Below, piece after piece: positions 13,342 to 25,849 of a stretch of 64,000 nucleotides of DNA; the stretch's first letter is position 1, and every line of letters starts with the position of its first letter. The position numbers and the translations under genes are program-made. The stretch is taken from positions 3,612,906 through 3,676,905 of the forward strand of contig NC_044290.2 of the NCBI RefSeq assembly GCF_004027225.2, given 5' to 3'. The DNA comes from Strigops habroptila. Lineage: Eukaryota; Chordata; Aves; Psittaciformes; Psittacidae. Below the pieces are notes generated by a model, which was not told where the DNA came from, searched no databases, and worked only from the letters and a program-made list of their open reading frames with translations.

Positions 13342-13460
13342 TCATAGACTCATAAAATAGAAGAGAACTTCAAGCTCATCTGGTTCCAATCCCCTGCCAT
13401 GGCAGGGACACCTTCCACCAGACCAGGTTGCTCAAAGCCCTGCCCAACCTGGCCTTGCCC
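13342..13460 (-). mobile_element. CR1 LINE, 3'-end fragment (minus strand)
   Basis: The plus-strand text begins ATCATAGACTCATAAAAT, a decayed copy of the inverted CR1 terminal repeat. It continues through TTCCAATCCCCTGCCATGG, CAGGGACACCTTCCACC and AGACCAGGTTGCTCAAAG to CAACCTGGCCTTG. These are standard landmarks of the last about 120 bp of CR1, read here on the minus strand. The 5' part is lost. No target duplication was seen, as usual for CR1. Confidence 0.93.
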
Positions 13461-13844
13461 GCATGTTCCATGGGACAATAGATGACAATCCCCCCCTCAA
13501 CTCAGTTATCGGACGATCAAGGTTCTCATTCACTTCACTCTCAGAGAAACTGGCTGGATCCCTGTGCCAGCACTGGCTGCTTCCTGGAATGGCACTGCCA
13601 GGAGACACCTTGGTCTAATTGCCAGCACTCATCTTTTACAACTGCGTCCTAAGATCTGCCTTACAGGGGCTATGACAGTGCTGGAAGGGGAAGTGACCTG
13701 CCAAAATCCCCCAGCATGGAACAGGCCTTCCCTACTGCAGCCCCGAGACACCCTGCCCGTGTGATGAGGGACAGCAGCAGGCTCCTCCTGTCTGGTTTCT
13801 TAGCAGATACACAGAAACGAATCCCCAGAGTGCGGCTGACCCGC
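13461..13844. other. Unique spacer, nothing recognised
   Basis: Mixed-composition sequence with one 66-codon chance frame. I see no repeat or gene. Confidence 0.5.
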
Positions 13845-14000
13845 AGCTGGTGTTTTCTTTGATTTATGTCAGAGCCTATTTATGTCCTCTGCTTAAAACA
13901 ATCCAGTTCATGGCAGCAATAATGAAACTGTGTACCATCCAGCAGCTGTTTGACTGCTACCTGAAATGAGTTTCACTCCAGTTCTTATCAAGCAGAAATC
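13845..14000. promoter_or_regulatory. Candidate conserved non-coding block
   Basis: The segment has TTTATGTCAGAGCC, CTATTTATGTCC, CAGCAATAATG and CAGCAGCTGTTTG (an E-box CAGCTG). It lacks repeats and CpG-rich GC skew. The motif density and texture resemble vertebrate enhancers. This is a weak compositional call. Confidence 0.22.
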
Positions 14001-14238
14001 TTTTTAATCATCAAAACTGCCCCAGCCTTGTTGGAACTGTGATGGTGCAGTGATTCTAACAGAGGAAGGCATATTGCAAGCCAGGGACATGGCAAGAGTC
14101 CTGAACTGCTGGTGATTTTCTTCCAGGGTCACAGCCACTTTGGACACAGCGACATCTGTGAATGAGGTCTTTGGGTGCAGAGACCAATCCACTGCAGACA
14201 AGGACACCAGCAAGGTTTAATGGGGTCCCAGATAGCCT

Positions 14239-14300
14239 CTGGTGTTTTCAATGCAGTTTCACTGGTGGCCCAAGCAGGCTCATTACAGTGAAAACACCAG
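14239..14300. repeat. Perfect 12-bp inverted repeat, 38-nt spacer
   Basis: CTGGTGTTTTCA at 14239-14250 is exactly mirrored by TGAAAACACCAG at 14289-14300. A further pair, GTGGCC (14265-14270) with GGCCAC (14302-14307), crosses the first stem, so an RNA could in principle form a pseudoknot-like fold. No transposon family is recognised around it, and a match this long within 60 bp is mildly unexpected by chance in 64 kb. Confidence 0.8.
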
Positions 14301-14639
14301 CGGCCACTTAGACAAGCTGATTTTGAAGCTCCTGCTCCTGATATTGCAAATAGAGCAAAAAAGGATCAGTTCAGGAAAAACCCAAAGAGATGGACTCCAA
14401 ATCCATGCCTCAGGCCGAGTCTCCTAGTGAAGGACTTAACTAAGCAGGCAGCAAGCAGGGGTGCTGCACAAGGAGCAGGGAATGTTTGCCCAAAGCTATT
14501 TTGAATTCATTAAAGAGGATTGGAAGAGCTGGGCTGCTCCACTCAAGGACCCAGCACAAGGCCACATAGCCTGCTAGTCCCACCAAAAACTAATGATCGC
14601 AGCTTGCCTAGCGAGTCCCAGGCACTCTCCACTCGCTGC

Positions 14640-14870
14640 TTGCAAACAAGCTGCAGACCAAACGCAATTGGAAGGAATTATTTGGGAAATAATTGTAAAT
14701 AATGAATGAATGGAGCAAACTGCAAGCTGCTTACAGATAACTCACCCGCAGAAAAGAGCTGAAGCTGCCGAGTAGATGATTCACTATTGATTATTTCCCC
14801 AGATCTAGCTGTAACCTTCTAAAGCATTAATTAAGACAAGTCTTCATAGTTCAGCATATTCTAATCTGTT
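14640..14870. promoter_or_regulatory. AT-rich candidate regulatory block
   Basis: This interval carries dense homeodomain-type words (GGAATTATTTGG, AATAATTGTAAATAATG, GATTCACTATTGATTATT, GCATTAATTAAG). There is no recognisable repeat and no extended open frame. The pattern is typical of vertebrate developmental enhancers. Conservation is unmeasured. Confidence 0.3.
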
Positions 14871-17800
14871 CCAGGAGGAAGAGGTCTCAAGAGCTCAGCA
14901 CTGCCCTCCTGGAAGGAAACCTGGAGTTTCACACCCTGCTCCTGGCTCCTGCCTGGATGGGGAGGAGGTGGGGGGCACAGAGCAGAGCCGAGCACCAGCC
15001 CATAACCCAGCGACATCCCCGATAGCTGATGCAAATGTTTCAGCAGGCTTCAAGCTCCTGGGTATGGCAGGGGAAGACTGGATCCTACCTGGCTGTTGGC
15101 TGGATTTCAACCAGGACAGCTGCCTCTTGGGATAAACCCTTTAAAGACAGCCAAGGCAATCTGGCTATCCCCGTGATGGCTGCCCTTAAATGACCTGTTG
15201 TCAAGTCTGCCCTGAAAACAGTACATAAATGGGTGCTCTAAAACATGCCCCAAAATGACACTGTCTGTGCAAGTGCCCCTTGTGCCACCCAGCCCTTCAG
15301 AAAGGTCTGCACTGCTTCCCAGGGCTTCAGCTCTGGCTGCTCCAGCATCAGCTCCTGTAACCAGCAGGATGCCCAAAAGCACAAAGCTCCTGGGCTTATA
15401 GTAGGGAAAAGGCACCTGATGTAATTCTTCAGTTATATCAAGTGACTACAGCTGCACCTACCACTAAATCTGCCAAGCAATGGCACACATGTGTAAATAC
15501 AAACACATCAGAAACTGATCTGCTCTTCAGCTGGGGCCTGGCACCCCTAGGCACTTCCCACTGACAGGAGCAGAGCTTCAGTGTAACTGAACAAGCTTTC
15601 AGCTAATGAAACACAGGATTGCGCGCAGCCATGAAAATCCAACAGAGCAATCTAATCCAGCACAGCAAGATTCCAGACTCAAAACCCAGAGAAATACAGC
15701 TCATGATGCTGAGGGAAAGGGACAAGTTGTTGCTCTCCAGCTGGGCTCCCCACAATGGACCTATAGAACCACCAATCCCCAGCCCATCACCCCAGGACTT
15801 CTGGCACAGCACTTGCAGGCAGACCAGTGCTTGCTCTCCCCACACCCTGAGGAAACAAGTATGTGATAACTTGGCACTCAGCTGAAGCTCAAATACTCTT
15901 TCAACCAGCTGTTTAGCTCAGCAGTGCCCAAAGCGTGTTTGCATCATATATGGATGACTTGAAATATGGGTAGAGCAAGTTAACATCTGCATTAAGCAAG
16001 CCCAGTATACGATGATTTTTGCTCTCCTAACTTTGTTTCAGAAAGAAAGGCGGTGAAGTTTGAACCAACTCTGAAATGCAGGCAACCTAAAACTAGTGTT
16101 TTTAGCTCATTTCCATGTCCACTGTAAACTACCATAGCTTTTCCAAAGAGCTGTCCCCAGTTTGCCAGCAGAGTCACCAGCCCATTTCTCGCCATTCAGC
16201 ACTATTTGGTGTGGTGCTCACTTGGCATCACATCATGGTCAAGGCACAACCAGCTGCGTGGCCCCCACAGCCTTAATGTGTCCTAATTTATGCACAAGGA
16301 TTAAAAACAAGATTCCAGTAAAAGCCCCTTTCTCCCCCATCAGATGCAATCAGCCACAAGCTGTGTCTGACAGGGCTGAGCTTCAAAGGTAAAGTTAGAC
16401 TTGACCACTAACCAAGAAAAGATAGCAGGAGAGAAATTAAAATTTAAAAAAAATCGAGCATAATCAGTTGAATTTCAGCAGCATATCTAGATTTTTAACA
16501 ATTTCAATGCTTCTACAGACTGGGGCATGTAATGAACATTATTTCATACCAGCTTTGCAAGAAAACCTTGTCAGGATTGCAAACATCTGAAATAACCATT
16601 TGAAGGACACATGGCGCAACTTCTGACTTCTCCTAACCCAGGTGCTCAAGCTTAACCCTTCAAGGTGACCACATGGAAGCAGATAACACACTACATGGTT
16701 CACAGCTGCGTTATACTTTTTATACACACAAATGTGGGATCAAGCAATTTTTCCTGCCCATTATGTTCATTAAAATCATATAAAAAGAGGAAGACAAGAA
16801 AATCTCAGTAGCTTACTGCAATGGTAACAGTACTTCCATCTCTCTCCTGTCAATCTGGTGACCAGCACTGGAGGTCACACGCTGCCCTTGTCTCACCACC
16901 ACCTCATATGCAGGTGGGCAGCATGGTGCTGGGCTGGTCACAGGTGGTCACTAGGATATGACCCAAGTCATACAAGCTGCTCTGCTAGCCCTCAGCCAGC
17001 CCCATGCATGAGCCCTCATGCCAGCATGAGGGTAGGCCAAGGTGTCTTCTTTGAGCTTGGTTTTGCCTGAGCAATGGACCATGCCAGTCCAGCCCATCTC
17101 CTCCCAGTCGGGTCCTTCACGGTTGCATAGCTCATCATCAAACATACAAGCAAATATTCCTCATGGATGTTATCTGAAGCAAAATCCCTACCTGCTCTTG
17201 GCTCCTTCAGAGGCTGTTCTCTGGTAAGGGTTTATCTGATGGTTTATCCTTTGCTGAAAGACAGAAGAAAACAAAGAACAAATCCTGGTCAAACAGCGGT
17301 TTGGTTAGAAAGGATAGGATGTTTCTACGTGGGAGAACAGAAGCATTTTATGTTTACTTTCATTACTCTCTACTGCATGTGATACACACTTAAAAAATGG
17401 CATAATTCTCTCCACCTAGTTTATTTTATTTTTCTGTTCATCAAACTGTTCTCTTTTAATGAGCTTTCTAGGACACAGGAACAGATGAAGTTAAAATGAG
17501 TAGGTCTCCTTGTTGGTGCTGTTGCTTTCCTCACGTCTCTCCACCCCAAAGTCAATCCAAATCGTTTGGAGAATTCAAGCAAATTTTCATTGCCATGGAT
17601 ATAATGTGATCCTCAAAAAAGATCAGAATTACAAACACTGAGTAAGGATGATCAAGATGATGAAAGACACAGAACAGCTTTTGCAAAAATGAGAGGAGGT
17701 ATAAAAAGCACACGTATGTGCCACTGCACTCTGCCATGGACAAGCCCTGTGTATTGTAGATGCTATTTTGCTTGAGTGAATTTCCTTTAGTTTGAAAAAC

Positions 17801-18206
17801 AAGTGCCTTTGCCCTAGGAGCAGAGTGACCTGCATCCATCTCCTCTGTCACCATGAAGTTCCTGTGTCTGAATAAATTTGGTTATCAAGCTTCTGCATTT
17901 CCTGGCCAAAGCTGGTTTGGTAGAAGAAGGGCAGAGATGTCAGGAGCCTGCTTGTATGTCCTCTCAGCTACAGACTTCTAGTGAGCTCCTGTACAGTGCT
18001 GACACCCGTAGTAGAGTTCATGGTGATATAAAACGATGCTACATCTAGTTGTCTTTATTTAAATGAGTTTCTAGGCAACCTGGACAATAAAACTTGAAAA
18101 CGCTTCACTGGGCTCCCACTATGCTTTATTTGACCCACTTCTAAAACCTAGCAGAGTTGATCCTATTACTTGAGAGTGATCCCGTGGAAAAAAGGCACTG
18201 CACACA
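14871..18206. other. Unique non-coding stretch, nothing recognised
   Basis: No gene or mobile element is recognisable. It includes a perfect octamer motif (ATGCAAAT) at 15029-15036 and an A-rich run at about 16438-16455. The largest open frame (102 codons, minus strand, 15107-15415) has no family features that I recognise. Confidence 0.55.
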
Positions 18207-18361
18207 TGTGGTGGAATCACCATCCCTGGAAGTGTTCACAAACCATGTAGACGAGGCCCTCAGAGATATGGGTTAGTGATGGCCTTGGCAGTGCTAGGGG
18301 AACATGTGGTCTGGATGATCTTAAAGGTCTTTTCCAACCGAGTTGATTCTATTACTCTATG
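18207..18361 (+). mobile_element. CR1 LINE, 3'-end fragment (plus strand)
   Basis: The text reads GTGGAATCACCATCCCTGG, then a decayed middle, then GATGATCTTAAAGGTC, TTTTCCAACC and the terminus GATTCTATTACTCTATG. This is the sense-strand last about 155 bp of a CR1 element. It faces the minus-strand CR1 about 0.8 kb downstream, so the two form an inverted pair. The flanking 89-codon open frame from 18343 begins in this terminus and is not a gene. Confidence 0.93.
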
Positions 18362-19169
18362 TCCCTTGCATGGGAGCAGGCCAGGAAAAGCCACTCCTGC
18401 TTCTGGCTGAGGACCCTTTTCAGCATCCCCTCAAATTGCTGAGAACCATCTCAGTAGTTAGCACAACTAGCACTGCTGCCAATGGGGAATATCTAAGCCT
18501 AAACCCCTACGTGAAACAAACACCTTGGCATGGGAGCAAGCTTTCTGCACCAGATGGACCCCCTGGTCTCTTGGTAAATCTGGTTCTTAGGCTTTGCCAC
18601 AAAGAGGCTTAAAATTAATTAGCAGATTTTGTTTTTTAAGGAGTTCTATGTGCACGGAGTGTGTGAGAAAAGACATTCATTAAGAGCTTTCCAGTACTTA
18701 TAGGCCAAGACAAGGATTTATAGTTTGTGAGAGAGTTCCTTTTCTAAGTGGCAATTTCAAACTGTTAATGGTTGCAAGCAGGTGCCTTGAAGATGAAAAC
18801 ATTCTCTATTTTCCCAGAAAGACAGTCAGGAAGAGGAAGGTTTTCTGATTTTCTAAAGGTGACTACTTTTACCAAAAAGCATCAGTCCCTTCCAGTCCCC
18901 GTTTCCAGAGAGCTGTCACCCAGCAGGACTGCGAGGTAGGTAAGTGACAAGAGCTGATACATGGTGTGCTATGGAAAAAAACCTTCCAACAATCAAACCA
19001 GCACAATCTTCAGCTGCTGAGAGCTAACTCGTCTGCTGCTGACTGTAGACCACTGCTGAGATTGTTCTGCAACAGCACCCACTGTAACTGCTGTAAAAAC
19101 TCAGCTAGATGGTAAGAAAACTGTCTAGTTAAATCACTCAAAAATATTCTTCAAACATCTGATCCTGTA
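18362..19169. other. Unique spacer between inverted CR1 fragments
   Basis: Unique mixed-composition sequence with no recognised gene or repeat. It forms the loop between the two oppositely oriented CR1 ends. Confidence 0.5.
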
Positions 19170-19344
19170 TTATAGAATAACAGAATGGTTTGGGTTGGAA
19201 AGGACCTTAAGATCATCTAGTTCCAACCCCCCTGCCATGGGCAGAGACACCTCACACTAGACCATGTCGCCCAAGGCTCTGCCCACCCTGGCCTTGAACA
19301 CTGCCGGGGATGGAGCATTCACCACTTCTTTGGCCAGCCTGTTC
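19170..19344 (-). mobile_element. CR1 LINE, 3'-end fragment (minus strand)
   Basis: The fragment starts with TTATAGAATAACAGAATGG, the inverted CR1 terminus. It continues GTTTGGGTTGGAAAGGACC, GATCATCTAGTTCCAACC, CCCTGCCATGGGCAGAG, CTAGACCATGTCGCCCAAG and GATGGAGCATTCACCACTTC, then stops near CAGCCTGTTC. It is well preserved compared with the other fragments. No coding part of the element remains. Confidence 0.95.
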
Positions 19345-19360
19345 TTGACCTGGGCAGGAC

Positions 19361-19388
19361 ACATCTGCAAGTTAAAGCTTGCAGATGT
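19361..19388. repeat. Perfect 11-bp inverted repeat (hairpin)
   Basis: ACATCTGCAAG (19361-19371) and CTTGCAGATGT (19378-19388) are perfect reverse complements around a 6-nt loop (TTAAAG). It lies just past the truncated end of the neighbouring CR1 and is not part of the CR1 consensus as I know it. The arms could be a small palindromic relic of another insertion, or chance. Confidence 0.8.
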
Positions 19389-22254
19389 CCAGAGGACAAG
19401 AGGAGATCCCTCAGTGTTGGAAGTGAAGCACTAAGATACCATTGAATGATATTTACCATCTGCAGTATTGTGTTACCTCCTCAGAAGCTTACAGTGCCCA
19501 TCAGCACTTGGAAGAGGAGGAGATACACTAAAAACCATGAATGAGCAGTATGAGGTGGTGCATGTTGGCACTTCTTGGTCTTCCTTTTCTGTAGGACCTT
19601 ACATGAGAATGCTGGTGCTGTCAGGCTGCTGCATTGCAACAACAACAGCATTTTTCCAGAAAGAAAAGTCCAAGTTTCTGCTGCATTAGCAATACTACCC
19701 CTGGCTTCTTTAGTAACTCCTAGAAGTACTAATTGACTTATGTGCAAGCCTCTGGACATCAAACCTGAACCAAACCAAAGAAGTTTTGCTTTGTCATAAA
19801 TCTACTCTGAACATACATGACATGGAGCAAAATCCCTGATGGTGCTGGAAAACACTCTAAACTCATCCTTGCCTTTGTTATGTACTTTCCCCTCTGCTTT
19901 ACCACTTGATATTTCTGGGGAAATTTCCTTTGGGAAGAGGCTGTTGTCTGTGTTTTGCTGATGTTATTTTGGATCAGCTCTGAGCAGCATCAAGCAGCAC
20001 CATGTTTAAAGCTCGCTCTCATCTAGCTGCTTGATCAGTAGTAAAAATGGGAAATTTAAGAAGATTTAGACTAGTTTAGAATTATTTCAAGGACTCAAAG
20101 AACCAGAAACATAGAAAATGCTAAGCAAAAAGGATGTAATTTATAAAAGGAAAAGTCTGAGGTTGGTAAACTGGACTGCAAACCTCCTCCTGCCATCCCA
20201 GGCTTGGTCTGAGATGACAGAGGAATTTAAATCTTATCCTTTAAATCATTAGAAAGGGAAACCATGTCTTTCCATGACTTGAGATTGCCCAGATCTTTGG
20301 AAAGAGAAGTTCACATGAAAAAGCTGGGTTCCTAGGACAAAAATCATTCCCTAATCGCACTGCCAAGCCCCTAGGAAAAATATTAGGGAATGCCTATAGC
20401 AACCTGCATCATCAATATTACTCCAGTGACCTAGTTCTTCTCAGTTTTCTATTCGATCCTAATAAAGGTGGATTTAATGTACAATAAAGTGAGGATAGCA
20501 GAAGCGAGGGTATTTGCTGTAAGGAAAGCATAAAGAAGATAATGTTACCAGGCTAGACTACATACAACTATAACTGTTCAAGTATTAAACCCATTTTTCA
20601 CCATCAAGAGTGTTATCCAACAGCAGAAGAAATACAACCAAGGAGAAAATATCCTTAAAGTGAAGGAATTGATGGGAAAAGCCTAAAAGTTTGGTAAAAA
20701 GCTTTTCCACTTCATGTCCTACAAGCTGTCAGCACTCGGATGGAAAACCACAGATCAGTAATTGCAAAGGACAGTTCTTCTTCCTTCCACTGTCTCTGTC
20801 TGTAAGGCAAGAGGATGGCGAGTTCATTAATTATCTCCAGCATCAGTTTACTTGAAGATCTTTTCTCCAGCAGCGCATCAAAGGAGGCTGATAGAAGCTT
20901 TGATTAGAAGGATAATGAAGGAAATCTCTAATAGATTATATCATTTCTTGCCCGTCTGCAGCCATTTGCAAACTGGCTGCTTTTACAGGGTTGGGATTCG
21001 CATCTGGAAAATATCACAAGCATGTAAATCTACCTCAAATGCAAAAAATCTATGGAAAAATTCAAGTAATTGCATGTTTACCATATTCCTGTCAAAGGTC
21101 TGGAAAAAAGATATCAGCTCGTCTGACTTGCTATAGAGCAGAGATTTTCCATGTGTCCTATTCGGGTCTCTGACTCCGTGGAGATAATCCATATTTTGAA
21201 CTCACATCAGACATGGATAGAGAAAATTTATTAGCTAATACAGAGCAGGATGAGAGCAGAGGCAGCAGGAGAGCATATGCTGATGGGGGGGGTGGGTTGT
21301 CGGTGAGACAGGCAGTTTGATGCCTACCTTTGTGATCTGTCCTAGGACGCCTTTTACTAACGATGACCTTTAGGAGGGGTCGGATGAGGGGCTTTATCTG
21401 GTTTTCTTTGTTTCTGCTGGTTTGGTTTGGTTGTTTTTTACCTGTCTAATCTTGCCTGCTTTAACCTGCGACACAACATTTCCCTCACTGCTTGCTTCAG
21501 GCCACCAGGAGCCCTCAAAGGGCAGAGCTGGTCCCCACTGCAGGGGAGGAAACATCAGTACTGCAGAATCCCGGCTCTCCATCCTTGTCACACCAGTGCC
21601 CCACAGTTCTCCTCTGCATTTGAAGTCCCTTAGGGATTTTAATGCCATTTCCCTCTTACCCAGACCATGCGCACACTGCCAAATCTAATCGTGAGGAGAA
21701 ATGAAGTGTCAGGTTCTAATACACCAATGCACTGTGCTGATTCCTATCTCACACAGATAAACCCTAAGCCATTCCTAAGAAGTCCCAGTGGCACATTTAA
21801 GCAATCTATTTCTTTTAAGACAAGACTGAAGATTCTCCCCTCTTGCTGTTTGATGATTAATAAACTATTGGTGGCACCAGTTCTGCTGACCCTTGGATGC
21901 TCAGACACCCCAGCATCTTGAGTGAGTGTCTGAGAAAGACACTGTGCTAAAGAAGGAATTACTAGTCTCATAAGAGGAACACCACCATCACTGCGTCACC
22001 CACTGGAGCCATCCTGCTCATTCACAGGCATCCCCATCACCCTGCTCTCATCCTGGCAAACAGGGATCATGAAGAGATGCTGCAGCCATTGCCCTGAGTC
22101 TCTCCTGCCCCCCACAGCCACCGTGGACAAAAGAAAAGGCAGAGAGGGAGCAGAAAGTGTTTTATGGGGTTAAACGTCCCAGTCTGAAGTAAAGCAATTT
22201 CCTTCGGTCTCCTGCCATTTCCTCGTGGAGGCTTATCATCTCCAGCTGGGACAA
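19389..22254. other. Unique non-coding stretch, nothing recognised
   Basis: No gene or mobile element is recognised. A short GGTTT-type repeat occurs at about 21417-21432. The 94-codon plus frame at 20852-21136 has no recognisable domain. Confidence 0.55.
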
Positions 22255-22360
22255 TATAAAGGCCCATTTAATCGAGATCCATTTAACACTGAATCACACT
22301 AACAAGATTACTTAGCCAGGGCTAATTCTGCGTTTGCTGAAGTGCAGTATCCAGGGTGAG
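22255..22360. promoter_or_regulatory. Candidate conserved non-coding block
   Basis: The segment contains CATTTAATCGAG, CCATTTAAC, AAGATTACTTAG and GGGCTAATTCTGC in quick succession. It has retained CpGs and no repeat similarity. It looks like a homeodomain-motif cluster. The call is compositional only. Confidence 0.22.
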
Positions 22361-23134
22361 TAATCTTTGTGTGTTGGTGGCAGGTTCAGAGACAGGTTAG
22401 CCACTGGCTTAGCAGCACAGACAAAACATGGGAAGTACGTGGAAGACCATGACAGTCAAATTGCAGCCCAGTTCACCCATCGGGCTATTTCCTTCCCCCT
22501 GCTCAGTGGTATTTGAGATTGGTGTGAGAGGGTTTCCTCATTACCCCATAGGATCCTAAAAGGGGAATTATTTTCTTTGTACTCAAAAGCAGCTGAGCAG
22601 GCAATACAGCAAAATCCTCTTCAGTCATTATCTGGTAAGTGCATGGCATCCTTTTGTGAGTTAAATGACACAGTATTTCTTGCATGGGACTGAATTCAAA
22701 AGGTTTTGCCTTCCATCAGGAGATAACTCAAGATTTGAGTGCTAATTGAATACATTTATATGCACACAAGTGATAGGCATTCATACAATTTCTTAAAGTA
22801 GATTCTCACCATTCAGTCATTTAAAAATATAGCACTAAGGGCTCTATTATTTATGATTATTAAATCACAAATCTGAGTAGCAAAATACTTCACTCAGGGA
22901 AAGTGTGAAGAGGCTGTTTCAGAGGAAAAAATTCTTTTTGAGAACTCGCAGAATACCACATCATCACAGGAGGATGCTGATAAATAATATTGTTTTACAG
23001 CTAAGGCTCTCAAAGTGACTTAACTTAGGTAAATGGATTAATCCTAATCACCCCTTCAAATGTTCCCAAATCCTCTCAGTAGTCAGAGCGAAGGTTGAAG
23101 TATTTGGGTGAAATCCTCACTTTTTAGTATGCAT
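22361..23134. other. Unique spacer, AT-rich towards 22.8 kb
   Basis: No gene is recognised. About 22740-22880 is AT-rich with ATTTAAAAATATAG and TATTTATGATTATTAAATC words, possibly a further regulatory block but not distinctive. Confidence 0.5.
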
Positions 23135-23193
23135 TCATAGTGGTTTGGGTTGGAGGGGACCTTAAAGATCACCTAGTTCCAACCTCCTGCCAC
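23135..23193 (-). mobile_element. CR1 LINE, short 3' stub (minus strand)
   Basis: About 60 bp match the CR1 end in inverse: TCATAGTGGTTTGGGTTGG, AGGGGACCTTAAAGATC, ACCTAGTTCCAACC and TCCTGCCA. Homology stops abruptly after this. It is a very short 5'-truncated insertion or a deletion remnant. Confidence 0.88.
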
Positions 23194-25849
23194 TCATTGT
23201 GCCACCAGTGCAGGGTTTGGGACATTCCCAGTCATTCCCTTCCTTGTTTTGAGAAGATGGTTTTGTTGTCACTTCAGGAGAGATTCATCTCACCTGGTGT
23301 CAGGGGTCCACAAGGCAAGTGTCTATATTTGAGTCAGTCTCTTAAATGCATAAGTGGAGAGAAACCGGAGTGATTTCTCTGACCTATTTCAGGTAACCAC
23401 CATAAGATGAGAGCAATTCCCTGCTGGAGGTGCCCATTTCTCTCCATTGATGGTAAATGAGTTCTGAGCACTCAGGACAGATGCTGAGACCAGGGTGCTG
23501 CCTCACAAGCCAGGTGAGATGGATCCTATGCAGCGTAATTGCAGCCTTTCAAAAGGAGAGTCACTTTTTTCATTTGTTTGGTTGATTTTAGCCAGTGAGT
23601 TTATTTTAACCATTTGAGGAATTTCCCAAGTTTTCATTTCTGTCCAGTATCTTTTGGTCTTTCTCCCCATTTTGGCAGACAATCTTCCAGGTTTTATTTT
23701 GCAGCCCAGCCCAGAACATCTTTTGATGCTCCAAGGGCTCACCTACGTGGAGACACAACCCAAGAGTGGTTCAAAATCTATCTCCATAGGCTGGCTGCAA
23801 GCTCTTCTAGGGTGGGCAAATGCCCCATTTCTCCAAATAAAGAACACAACCTATGCCAGGTCAAAAGATCAAGACCAGAGATGACGCAATGAGCTATAGA
23901 GATCCCCAGTCATTTCATGATTCTGTGAAAAAGGAAAAGTTCTCCAGGGCAGCATCCTCACATCTGATCTGGAGATGCCCATGCTCAGGGTGCTAGCAGG
24001 GGCATGCTTTGCTTTTGTGGTGACACACCCAGCCCTTCAGCACTGCTGGGCAGGCAGCTCTGGGAAGCTTTAAGACAAAAAACTCAAGACACCTATGGAG
24101 CTGGGAGCCTTTAGGCTATGGCAGGAGCTGGGCAAAAGCCTTCAGTATCATAATTTATATTCAGATTTCTAAGCCTATTGAATCTAGCCCACATCCCATT
24201 CTCAAAAAGTGACTTAGACACTCAGAAAACTAATCATTCCTTAGACACAGGCTTCAGGCCCAGGTATGCAAAAGTACAGAAGTATGTAATGCTGCTCTGT
24301 GTGCCTAATGCACAGTGATTCCAGGACAAGATTAAATGCTTACATTAGAGCTGGAACTAAGTCCTGCACAACTCTGGCCAAGTGCTGAGGTCACTTGTGA
24401 AAGTGGGATTTCTGCTGAGATTTTTGACTTCTTTTTGATTTCATTCCAGAGCTCAGAGCAGACATACGCACCCCTCCTCCCTTCCATTAAACTCAGGCAC
24501 CCAAACCATGCCCATGGTATCTGTACACTGGGAAAGCAGTTTGTTGGTCACCTCTACATGGGGAATTTCATATAGTTGAGGTCCATCACCCCAGCGCCTA
24601 GAAAGTGACCAAAAGATTTGGAAGTTTGTAAAAGAAACAGGCAGACCTGCATGAGAAACGTGACTGTGTAAGGCTTGTTTCCTTGAGAAACAAGGTGCTC
24701 AGTCAAAACATTGGGAAAGCTTTCCAGCTGCCCTCATGACTTCATCCTCAACATCTGAAATCACAAAAATCTTTAAGCGTAAAAGGGGAACTAAAATCTG
24801 CTTCAAAAATATGTTCAAGTCACACTGGAAATTCGAGGGACTTCCTTTAGCAAGTGTTCAAGGGGGTCTCCAACTGTACAAAACCAAAACGTAACTCACT
24901 GGTATTCCTCCAAACAGCAGTCAACCAGCCAAGGAGTTTGACTGCACACAGGCAGCCCTGTGCCTTGGACACTACGGGAGGAGCTGAGAGCCTTGGATTG
25001 AATTTCTGACACAGGCAATGACGGGGTCCCCTCAGGCAATCACCTTCTCCTTCCGTCCATCTGCTGAGCACAGGGAGCAGTTTGGCAAAAGGCTCTTTTG
25101 ATCTTTCGGATTCGAAGCCCAAAATCTCAGAGGCAGGAGCAATAACTCCTTGCTGCTGCAGTGGAGGCAGCTCAACTCTTTCTGCTCTGGTGGGACACCC
25201 GATGGAACTTCTATAAGGTTCCATTGTACCACAAGGTACAAGCTATTCCTATGCTGCACGTAAATGTATCGCACATTGGGGTCATGCAGAGTCTCAGAGA
25301 CAGAGCAACACAAGAGGCATCACACCACACACTTATTGCACATGCAACTGTAAGGACCTCGTCCCCCTGGGTCCTCACTGTGGTGGCAGGCATCAGTGAC
25401 ACACAAACTCCATCCACGAGGTGCTACCAACAGGCCAGCACTTTGCAATGGAAGAATTTCCAAGCATTTTCCAATTTTAATGTTGCCTATATATATATAT
25501 ATATCTGGTAAAGGCACAGACTCACACATGGCCAGTTTAAGCCCAAAGCTTTCTTTCCTCAGTTACCTTTCCTGAACCTCTCAAAACCAATCTGCTGGCT
25601 GCAGGTTGTTCCTTTACTTGCCATCTTGTTTTGGTATAATGCCATCATCTCTAATTGGTGAGGCACAGGGCTTGAAAGACATTGAGCCCTGCCTGCGTGT
25701 GTGCTGAGCAGTTACCACAGCGTGATAACCATCCCTTTACATCCCCCTGCCCGCACGCCCGCTGGCTGGGCAGCAGTGCCTGACCCTCCTTACAGCAGCC
25801 ACCAAGCCAAAGCGGCTTGCTCCAAGCAACAGGACCAAGGAGACTCCAT
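23194..25849. other. Unique non-coding stretch
   Basis: No gene is recognised. The only simple repeat is a 17-bp TA/AT dinucleotide run at 25488-25504. A 125-codon minus frame (24847-25224) overlaps other frames and resembles no known protein. Confidence 0.55.
25488..25504. repeat. (AT)n dinucleotide microsatellite
   Basis: An uninterrupted TA/AT alternation of 17 bases lies in otherwise unique sequence. It is probably length-polymorphic. Confidence 0.9.
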
